A DNA stretch of 64,000 nt, taken from contig OX104122.1 of NCBI GenBank assembly GCA_944474755.1, positions 8,891,223 to 8,955,222 on the forward strand. The letters are read 5' to 3'. A program made the position numbers and the translations under genes. Origin of the DNA: Limnoperna fortunei (taxonomy: Eukaryota; Mollusca; Bivalvia; Mytilida; Modiolidae). The notes below the pieces were generated by a model that was not told the DNA's origin, made no database searches, and saw only the letters and a list, made by a program, of their open reading frames with translations. Shown one piece after another: positions 48,701-60,700 of the stretch. Every line of letters starts with the position of its first letter. The first letter of the stretch is position 1.

Positions 48701-51700
48701 TGTGTTAAATTGAAAAGCATATTTTATCATGAATGGTCTATGGATAGATAGAAGTCATCAGTTAGGTTACCTGAATATCTGGTAAACGTAGTCTATGGTT
48801 AAGACCTAAGAGTCTTCATTTAGATTACCCGAATATCTGGTAAAAAGTGATCTGGGGTTAAGACCTAAAAGTCATCAGCTGGATTACCTGTCTATCTGAC
48901 AAAGAACAAAGGGCTAGAAAGTAAACATTTAACACCTTTAATATTTAACTTAGGAATTGTTAAATGCTTGTAGCAAACAAATAATAGATCTAGAGATATA
49001 CAATACCAGAAATAGATGGATATGTATATGAGACCTGCATTTTAGCTAAAGTATTCACTTCAACACTAGTGTGGGGTTCGTACAAAGCAGACATGGATAA
49101 TGTCTTGTAGTAAGGATGTAGCAGAACATTTGATATCTGTATGATAATGTCTTGTAATAAGGATGTAGCAAAACATTTGATATCTTTATGATTATAACGA
49201 CAACATAAAACTAAACCCTGATGGCACAAACCAATTTTTCCTTAAAAACAGATTTGGTTTATATAGGTCTTTGAGAAAACTTTCGAAATATGTTTTCTTA
49301 GAAATGTTTTGCAGCAGTTAAAAGTAATCTGAGTTGCAACAGTCATCTTTCAGAATTGTTTTTGATGATAATTGCCTTTATCCAAAATGGCTGCCACCAC
49401 TAGAAACCTCAGGACATATAAGATAACAATTTATCTGACACTACTAAACGTCACCTTATGATAATGTCTTAAATGTCCGATAATCCTGAGGACCACACTC
49501 TCAATCTAACATGTCAACATTTCCTTTAAATAGAACTGCGGGAATTTATTTATATGTCTACTACTGAAATGCATAGTTGCCATTAAGGATCGAATGTAAG
49601 AAAACTTTATTATTGTCCTCTTCTAAATCTTGTGAGATGTTTAGGGACAAACAAAATGATGTACAGAACTTGTTTTATTCCACAACACAACCTCAATTAT
49701 CAGTAGAGACAGACTGGCATAGATAAGTCACACCACGGACTGGTCAGGTAACACAACCTCAAATATCAGTAGAGACAGACTGTCATAGATAAGTCACACC
49801 ATGGACTGGTCAGGTAACACAACCTCAAATATCAGTAGAGACAGACTGTCATAGATAAGTCACACCATGGACTGGTCAGGTAACACAACCTCAAATATCA
49901 GTAGAGACAGACTATCATAGATAAGTCACACCATCAATTGGTCAGGTACAGTACTTGATTTTACTATTTATTATTTATTTAGGTTTACCCATAGAGTTTT
50001 TTCATCTAGACAAACAGTCTGCAAGTGTGTTTACAGCTTTACTTAAGGAAGGCAGTTATGAACTTTTTGAGCTGCGGTCGATGTTGCAAGGTGAACAAGG
50101 AACTGGAAAATCCACTATTGCCAGGTTCCTTGTAGGAAAGGGTCCCACAAAATTCCGAATGTCCACTGATGGCATAGATCTGTATACAGGCTTGTCTTTT
50201 TTTGATGACGAGACCAATGAATGGATTGGTGGCAAGCAAGGTATAGTAGAGACTAATGTCTCAAAGTTTGATTTAAGAGATCAATTATTGATACTTACCA
50301 TAGTGAAGACATTGCATAGCAACTGTTATGACAGTCATGTCCAAGTGTCTATTTGTATTGAATATTTGAAAGTAAAATCATAAAAGGATGGAGGACTGAA
50401 AACGGTTTGTAGGCCTCAACCTAGAGTGATGCTTAGCTATGTCCCCAGGTGGTATATAGTTATCCCTTCTCATTAGTGGTTGTGGTGTAATATTATTATA
50501 TATTATTATAAGCGTGTACCCTGACCATAGTAGGTGCCTTGTTGAAAATTATAGCATGTCAATTTTTGTTTAATTTTTAATGAATGCTAATTAGCAAATA
50601 TCCATTGTTCACAAATATACATGCATGTGCGACGATATTGTATAAAATAGTTTTGAGGTCAAACCTTTTACGTCTAAGATTTTACAGTGATACATCATAC
50701 TAAGCTTTAGAGGATTGATATTGGGAAAATACAAATGAGATTTGTTCTGAAGTCAAATATCTTCTCGTATGGGAGGTGCCTAAAAGGGGTTTTTCAGTTT
50801 GATTGTGGAGGCCCTTCGAGCTCTTTGAGAGCCAGAAGAGCTATTTGGCAGGCCTATAATAATATCATTGTGTATGTGGCAGTCTAGCCTGTGCCATTGT
50901 GTAAATTATTAGCTTGCTATCACTTAATTGACATATTGTATCATATTGAGACAGAAGAGCCAATGACATGTGGTTTGTCTTTAGCATCATTTTATAGGAG
51001 ACAGAAGAGACGATGACATGTGGTTTGTCTTTAGCATCATTTTATAGGAGACAGAAGAGACGATGACATGTGGTTGGTCTTTAGCATCATTTTATAGGAG
51101 ACAGAAGAGACGATGACATGTGGTTGGTCTTTAGCATCATTTGTCGGAGACAGAAGAGCCAATGACATGTGGTTTGTCTTTAGCATCATTTTATAGGAGA
51201 CAGAAGAGACGATGACATGTGGTTGGTCTTTAGCATCATTTGTCGGAGACAGAAGAGACGATAACATGTGGTTTGTCTTTAGCATCATTATGTAAGACAG
51301 ACGAGCCAATGACATGTGGTTGGTCTTTAGCATCATTATGTAAGACAGACGAGCCAATGACATGTGGTTTGTCTTTAGCATCATTTGTCGGAGACAGAAG
51401 AGCCAATGACATGTGGTTTGTCTATAGCATCATTTGTCGGAGACAGAAGAGACGATGACATGTGGTTGGTCTTTAGCATCATTTGTCGGAGACAGAAGAG
51501 ACGATAACATGTGGTTTGTCTTTAGCATTATTATGTAAGACATACGAGCCAATGATGTGGTTTGTCTTTAGCATCATTATGTAAGACAGACAAGCCAATG
51601 ACATGTGGTTTGTCTTTAGCATCATTTGTCGGAGACCGAAGAGCCAATGACATGTGGTTTGTCTATAGCATCATTTGTCGGAGACAGAAGAGACGATGAC

Positions 51701-54700
51701 ATGTGGTTGGTCTTTAGCATCATTTGTCGGAGACAGAAGAGACGATAACATGTGGTTTGTCTTTAGCATCATTATGTAAGACAGACGAGCCAATGACATG
51801 TGGTTTGTCGTTAGCATCATTATGTAAGACAGAAGAGCCAATGACATGTGGTTTGTCTATAGCATCATTTGTCGGAGACAGAAGAGACGATAACATGTGG
51901 TTTGTCTTTAGCATCATTTGTCGGAGACAGAAGAGACGATAACATGTGGTTTGTCTTTAGCATCATTTGTCGGAGACAGAAGAGCCAATGACATGTGGTT
52001 GGTCTTTAGCATCATTTGTCGGAGACAGAAGAGACGATAACATGTGGTTTTTCTTTAGCATCATTTGTCGGAGACGGAAGAGACGATAACATGTGGTTTG
52101 TCTTTAGCATCATTTGTCGGAGACAGAAGAGCCAATGACATGTGGTTGGTCTTTAGCATCATTTGTCGGAGACAGAAGAGACGATGACATGGGGTTTGTC
52201 TTTAGCACATTTTATAGGAGACAAAAGAGCCAATGACATGTGGTTGGTCTTTAGCATCATTTTATAGGAGACAGAAGAACTGATGACATGAGGTTGTTCT
52301 ATAGCATTTTGTAAGAGACAAAATAGCCGATGACGTGTGGTCGGTCTTTAGCATTATTTTGTAGGAGACAAAAGAGCCAAAGACATTTGGTTGGTCTTTA
52401 GCATCATTTTATAGGAGACAAAAGAGCCAATGACATGTGGTTGGTCTAGGCGTTCATTTTATAGGAGACAAAAGAACTGATGACATGTGGTTTGTCAATA
52501 GCATCATTTTGTAGGAGACAGAAGGGCCAGTGACATGTGGTTGGTCTATAGCATCATTTTGTTGGAGACAGAAGAGTCAGTCTGTAGCTTCCTTTTGACT
52601 AGGAAATCCAATTTTTAAGTGGATATTTTTTTGTTAGATCGTGATTCAAACATCTGCACTATATATGAAAATGATGTTCATTTTTATCTTCAGGTTTTGC
52701 AATGGCGGATATAACTGTTAGCAGATCTATTAAATCTTTCAAGAAACAAGGAGCTTCACATGAAGAACTGACGGAAGAAACAATAAAAAACTCTGAACAG
52801 ACAAAAACAGAATCTGAGCTATCACCTGACATTGCAGAAGTAATATACCAAAGGCAAGGGCACACTCCTTTGTCATCAGAGGACACAGACAAAAGTGTAA
52901 TGAAAAAACAAGTACTTCCATTTCAGTCAGGGACAGAGACAGATATGCCTGAAACAAAAACAAAGTTACAAAGACAATCATATATACCTGAGAACATGCA
53001 AGATATCAAGTCGAAAAATCAAGAATCAAAACATCGTTTAATGGGTCAACAGTTACCATCAAACATGCATGGACGAGATACAAAAGGGAAATTTAAGGAT
53101 CAAATTAGAGAATCTGTAACAGAAAGTGCATTAAAACATGATGATTATTATGGAATTATTAAAAACCGAGGACTAGTTGAACAAGTAAAGGCTTTATTTG
53201 GGGTAAAGAAAGAGGTTAAAAAAATAAAAATATCTGTAACAAAGGAAAAGTTCTTAAATAAATCAAAAGAAGTTTCAAAAAAGAATTTTCACAAGAGGAA
53301 GATAGTACCTGTTACAATTTGGGATTTTGGAGGACAGGATGTGTTCTACAGTACCCACCAAACCTTCTTGACATACCGTGCTGTCTATATGCTTATTTTG
53401 GACGGCAGTCGTACATTGAATGAGCCATGCAAATATGAACAGTTTTTACCTGGCAGAGAAGGAGCCAAAACCCAAAAAGGTAAGAAATATAGTTATCAAT
53501 TTACCCAAATGAACAACCAAGTGGAACCTAGGCAGACAATGAAGGCAAATGAAACAATTCACTGTTAAAGGGAAACGTTAACGAAAATTATATTGTTATT
53601 CATTGCCTCTCGATGTTTTATTAAATTTCAAATGGTTAGGTTTCTACATTGAATTTATGTTGTAAAAATATGCAGTCATAGAGGTCTGTCATCTTGTCAT
53701 TATCTCGTCGCTGGATGGCGATGCTAAAGATCAGTAGACATGCCACCAGTACCTAAAAGTCGTCATATGATAATAATGATAAGCATTCAATCAACACAAG
53801 GCTGTACTATACGACTTATACTTCAGATGTCCACAACAGCAACAACTTCATATGCGAAGATAATTTTGAGGTATATTGCATGTCGGATAGTTTAATGGTA
53901 AGGTGATCTTCAATAAGGTGACCTCAATTTTAGCTTACCTGACCCAAATATGATTAACCTTTAATCTGGTTCTCATCACTTGGGGTCGGTATACTTTTCA
54001 TATTCCAATCTTCTTCTCTAAAGCCATTTGCAAATTGGAACCAAACTAAATGGTCTTCTACAAATTTTAAGTTTTTTGTGCCAATCCAAAATCCAAGATG
54101 GCTACCACCATGGAACACATGATATGCGAAAAACACCCAAATAGCTTCTTTTACGAAACAGTTCCACACAATTAAACCAAATACCAAATAATACAGAAGT
54201 GGCTCTTGGATAGTAATTGTATCATGCTTATTATTAAGAGTTTGTTTAGCAAATTAGAAATTCAACATAGTTTCCAGATCTGCAAATATGTTCAGATTGG
54301 CTGAAATTTCAAATTCGTTTTCTCACAAACTGTTTGGCAGAATAAATTGTGATATCGTAAAAATGTATCTAGGATGGTCGTCTACTAATTTTGAGTCTTT
54401 TGTTTCAATCCAAGATACCAGATTTCTGCCACCATCGAACATCCCTTAACATACAATGTAGTAACATTTGAACAAATATATAATGTCTTCTTCTCTGAAA
54501 CTGCTGATTGGAATTATTTAATTTTTATTATCATTATTATTTATTGTTGGTAAAATTTATTTTGTGTCTGAATAACTTTTTCCAAAATTGTATGCGTGTT
54601 TATATCATGTATATGTCACCGTGTCAGTTATACGTTCCTGTGACCATGGTGACCTGGCATCTAAAGGTATTCAAAATCTTGTATATACATCCAGTGACAC

Positions 54701-57700
54701 CTCAGTGTATTCAAATCTTAGCTGTCCTTGGCTGGAGCAGACGTGTAGTTCTAATTTTGAATAAGATGATAAACCTTTAATCTGGTTAGCTTTTGAAAAT
54801 GTCTGAATATTCATACATCAGAGTCAACGTAAAATGATGTCGTACCTGCAATTAACATCCTGTTCGCTTAATTATTATTAATTATGTTAATTACCTTTCA
54901 TGAATGAGAAATGATTTACCTGTAAAAATTAAACCAATAATTAATTATTATTAATTCTGTTAATTACCTTTCATGAATGAGAAATGATTTACCTGTAAAA
55001 ATTTGTCCAGGTACAACTGCTGCTTCAAGATGTGCAATATTGTCTGCGGTATTTTATTTTATGTTTAAAATAATTATGAAAATATGTTTTTTAATGTACA
55101 AATCAGTCATAGTTGATATAAATTAATAAATTAACACAGAATTAAATTTGTTTCTAGCTAAACGTATTTTTTTTAATACAAAGATCATAACAACATTAGG
55201 ACGCATCATATCTAATTAGCTGGTCATAAGACATCGCCCGTTTCTATATTTGTCAAAGAGCAAAGGCAGAAACCACTATCTTAAACTGGATTATTTATCA
55301 TATTTATTGGATAAAGTAAGTTATTACATCACAACCTGCAATGTCATGGTAACTACTGTCAATAAGGCAGCCCATATACAAAATTACCATCTATAACCCA
55401 CTATAATGTTGAGGATTTAAAAAACATCAAAATATGTTTGTTTTATAACATATTAATGTATCCTTTTTGTGCTCTCCCTTTCACATCTGTAAGTAGACTT
55501 GGATCTATTATCTCCCTTTAACATCTGTAAGTAGACTTGGAACTATTATCTCCCTTTAACATCTGTAAGTAGACTTGGAACTATTATCTCCCTTTAACAT
55601 CTGTAAGTAGACTTGGAACTATGATCTCCCTTTAACATCTGTAAGTAGACTTGGAACTATTATCTCCCTTTAAAATCTGTAAGTAGACTTGGATCTATTA
55701 TCTCCCTTTAACATCTGTAAGTAGACTTGGAACTATTATCTCCCTTTAACATCTGTAAGTAGACTTGGAACTATTATCTCCCTTTAACATCTGTAAGTAG
55801 ACTTGGATCTATTATCTCCCTTTCACATCTGTAAGTAGACTTGGAACTATTATCTCCCTTTAACATCTGTAAGTAGACTTGGAACTATTATGCGCCTTGT
55901 AACATGTATAAGTAGACTTATAACTATTATGTTTTTTTCAGATATAAATATTTAATTTGTGATTTCACATCACATTTCTTGTTTCCTATCAACTGACAAA
56001 GGTGTCTGAAGAAAGACTACCCCATTATAAGACCACAATCATGACTCAGATGGGGTGGTCTTTTAAGAGGAGACTAATGTATCTGTAAGGTTTAAATTGG
56101 CATGTTAAGAAGTAATAACAGCTGAGATTTTCATTTCAGACTATGTAAGATTTTGGATCAACACAATAATTACCTACTGTAAAGGGGAGATTACTGGGTT
56201 TCCTAAAATCATGGTAATACTCACACACAAGGATAAACTAAAAGAGGTATGTCTTCAGTTCAATTAAGTTTTATCATGTGCAGTTAAATTTGTGGAATAT
56301 GAATTATTGTCTGCATGACTGGTTGTTTGGTGTTATACTTTGTATATGTAAGATCACTATACTGTAGGTTTGAATGACGTCTATGTATATAAGCTATTCC
56401 TCAATGATAACTCTAGGTATATTGAAGACCAGTCTTTATGATTTGGGGCATATTGTTTTACCCCTGCCTATCTGTCCCATATGTTTTCCAGACTTTGCTT
56501 AGATATTGAGCTGATCTTTGGTATGTTAGTCTACAGTAAAAAAGTACAGATCGAGTTTACATTTCGTTGATTTTTACGAAAACTACTATCTTTGCCTATG
56601 AAATATCATCAAACTCATATTTTTCCTGAATATTTTGAAAACGTGTGTTTGTACTAAGCTGACTTTGGTATGTGAGTGATGATTTACAGATCGAGTTTAT
56701 AATGCATTTCCGCTCCGCTGATATCTTCTAGAAAGGAGACACAATAAAATCTCCAGGATAGTGCTGTTTCAATGTTATAATACACTTGTGTCAAATAGCA
56801 TGGAAACATTACTTTTACTAGTTTGAATGAGTTATGCCTTACACATTCGAATTATATTTTATGTAAACCGTTGAACATTGCACATATGTTAAAATTGTTT
56901 TTCAGACTGAAATTGAAGTAAGAAGAAATGAAATATTTGAAGAAATTAAAGAAATGTTTGATGGGAGCCCCATTATACACCATCTGGCCATTGAAGATAG
57001 AATATTTGTAAATGCAAGGAACAGCAATGACCCTGAAATGCAAAAGATTAAACATTCGTTGATTAATCAAGCAAGAATTCAGCCGACATGGGGTCAGAAG
57101 TTACCAAAATGTTTTCTTCCACTAGAATTAGAAATCCAGTACCTTGTCAAGAAAGGTTACACATTAATACACATTGAACATATGAGGAAAATAAATGATC
57201 AGCAGGCAATCCGTCCATTAACAAGCTCTGAGCTGAAAGTATTTCTGAAGTTCCAACATTCCATGGGTAAAATCCTTTATTTCGATGAGCCTTACTTGGA
57301 CCAGGATATCATAATCTCTCCTACATTTCTTATTGATGCCTTCAAATCCATTATTACAGACCAGCAGTTTTGCAAAGGAGATAAGCAGAAAGAAGAAGCC
57401 TGGTACTCGATGGATAAGAAAGGAATAATTTTAAAGCAAGCAGTTGAGACAGTTTGGAAACAAAAGAAGTATGCACATTTTTATAATTCAATGTGGTATC
57501 TGCTAGGGGTAATGACTCATCTTGATATTTTGGTGGAGCCCAGGCGCTACGATTCACATCATAACCGAATACCAACCGACTTCTACTACGTGGCAAGCAT
57601 GGTACGTAAACAAGACACAACTGGATATCTTCAGTCACCCACATTCAGCCAAAGAAACATTGCCATATCTTTTGATACATATGGATCAATTATACCTCCA

Positions 57701-60700
57701 GCTTTGTCCTTCAGATTTATCAGTTACTGCTTAAGTATTTGGGGTGTTAAGACATATGGAGACGAGGATATGTTGTTCCACAGGTCGGCTGTTCTTACGG
57801 TTGACCCCTCTCTTGATGTAAACATTCAATGTGAAGATGAACGACTTATTGTACGTCTAGTACATGCGAGAAATCGAGCTTTGATCACGAGAGATCTGGC
57901 ATCAGGTATACGGGAGTGCTTAATAGCTGCCCTACATAAAATCAGTCAGCTGTACGTCAGAACAAGCAATGAAAGTACAAGCAATATTCGGTCATTTGAA
58001 GTGAAAGTGTGCTGTAGTTCTTCACAGGATCCATGTTCCATTGCCATAAAAGATATAGGTGATGTTTGGATCTGTTCTGGTCACCAAATAAAACATGGAA
58101 AAGATTTGGTTTTGTCATGGTTTAGAGAAAAGGTAATACAATTAATTAAAATTAAGAAATATAAAAATATGGATTAAATTATGCATCATTTGTATCTTTC
58201 AGAAACTCGTTTTCCTAGCAATTTTGCATTTTAAGTTTCTAGAGTGATTTTAATATTTGATATGATGGGCTAGACAAAAATCCTGAGGAGGAAATCTGGA
58301 AGATCTTATAGAAAGTTTTAATATTTAGGTTGTCAAATTGTTACGTGTATGTGTCAGGTTTGCACAGATTTATGAAAAAGTTAGCACAATTACAATTTTT
58401 TGTAAGTAAATTAAGTAAAAGTAAGTAAATTATTCTTTTCAGGGAAAAGAAAAGTGTGAATATGTGTGCCCAGGTATGTCTTTTTTTAGCTCAACTGACC
58501 CAAAGGGTCATTGTGAGCTATTCTCATCCCTCTGCATCCATCGTCGTCAGCATCGTGGTCTGCCATAAACTAATTACATTTCTATCTTCTTCTCCACAAC
58601 CAATCAGCCAATTGGAACCAAACTTGGCAGGAATGTTTATTGGGTGGTTCTTAACAAATTGGTGCCAATCCAAAATTCAAGATGGCTGCCATCGCAGGAC
58701 ATTGTTTTACATAGTACCTTATGCGAAAAACATACAAACAACTTGTTCCCCACAATGAAGCCAAATTAATAAGGAAATGAAGGTTGGATATTTATCTTAT
58801 TATTTTAGTTTTTTTAGCCAATTGCAAAATTAACATGGCTTCCAGGGTGATTAATGCATTCGGATTGGCCTAATTTTAAAATTCTTTTTATAAACCCCTT
58901 GTCAGATTGATTTGAAATATTGCATAAATGTATCTTAAATGGTCCTCTGCAAAGTTTTAGTTTTATGTGCCGATCCAAAATCCAAGATGAATGCCATCGC
59001 AGGACATAGACTAACATAGGACTCTATGGGAAAAACATACAAACAAACTCTTCCCGGAAACTGTTCCACACAATTAAGCCTAATTATGAAGAAATGATGG
59101 ATTGATATTTGTCTTGATATTTTTAGTTTTTCGAGCCAATTGCAAATTGAACGTGGCTTCAAGGGTCACTATTGGGTTCTGATTGGCTGAAATTTCAAAA
59201 ATTGTCTTTTACAAACCACAAAGCAGATTGATTTGAATATTGTACTAATGTACCTTAGATGGACCTCTATAAAATTTAGTTTTTTGGGGAGATCCAAAAT
59301 CTAAGATGGCTGCCACTGTGGAACACAGGTTAACAGAGGACCCTATGGTAAAACCATAACATTTTTTTTGAGCCGATAGGAAATTCAACATGGCTGCTAG
59401 AGCTGTAAATGTGTTCTGGTTGGCCGAAGTTTTAAAATTAGTTTTCTCACAAACTGGTTGGCTTAAGGATATGTGATGTTGTATGATCCTTTACCAATTC
59501 TGAGTTTTTTGTTTTGATCCAAAATAAATGATTGCTGCCACCATGGAACATCTCTTAAACATACTAACCAATGAAAAAAAAAAAAAACTGCTTCAACCCA
59601 GAAAATGTCTTACAAATTGCTTATCAGTGGACATTCCACATGGCAACATTCATAGAAACAGCATCTTCACATAAACTCTTTAGCATTTAATATAAAAATT
59701 TTCAAGAAAAGTCTGGTCTCTTAAAAAAGATTTTTTGTTAGTCAGGTGGGTGATACAGGCGCTTTAGAACCTCTAGTTATTATTATTTTACAGTACTTGT
59801 GACCTTATTCAACTATTGCTTTGTCTGTTAATATTTTGTAATGATCTTTCTTTTGCATTTTTGCACCATACTTTAGAATTTCATGATCTTTTGACTTATC
59901 TCTTAGATGTCTTGACTCATCTCGGTGGTGTAATATTGGGTGCTACAGACACAATCAGACTTGTTTTTGTGGAAAAAACCTTGATAAAGATCCAATTTCA
60001 TTCTGTTTTATTTATCTTTAGAACCAGTGTTAAGCGATGATTGATATAAAATTGCACAACAATTACACTCGAACTTCAATGTATAATCTATTATGTAAAA
60101 AGTTTAAATTTGTATAAATTACCATATGATCGTACAGTTGTATTATATTTGTTACAGTGACAGATCCGGAATTTTTAAAACAAACGCCAACAGATCTTCA
60201 TTTACGAAGACTTGCCCTTGTTTATAACACTACTGAAGTAATAGAATTGGTGATGGCACTGGGGTTAGAACACCAGATATTGAATGACTTGTACATAAAC
60301 AGATTGTCAGAAGAAGATTATAGATTTAGAGCACTTGAGAAATGCTTTAAAATGACGTATTTTACATTTGAAGACTTTAAAGCTGTTGCTGACAGTGAAC
60401 ACATTCAAAATCCTCACACCATTTGCAAGGTACTATTTAAGTAAAAAATGTTTTTGTGTTGATATAGGCACAAACAGGAATGACAGAAGTAAAATATGTT
60501 TGTCTCTTTCAGTAGAATATAGTGTGCAGTTTTGGCCTCCTAAGTAAAAAAGTTGCCTATCAAAGCTTCTCAATATTTTAAAGCAATACTGAGCTGTTAA
60601 GGTTGTTTGTGTACTTTTGATGGCGTGGTATGTCTACACTGAGGTTGTGGGTTCAAGTCTCATCGCGGGAATAGTGCTGTTGACTCCAATCCTAATTGAC

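Noticed and set aside
51037..51942. Repetitive frames on both strands (KTNHMSLARLSYIM, CGLSLASLCKTDEP types)
   Set aside because: Artefacts of the ~49-bp minisatellite in intron 7.
57354..57734. Frames overlapping the COR exon on the minus strand and in another plus frame
   Set aside because: Shadows of the 409-codon COR exon.
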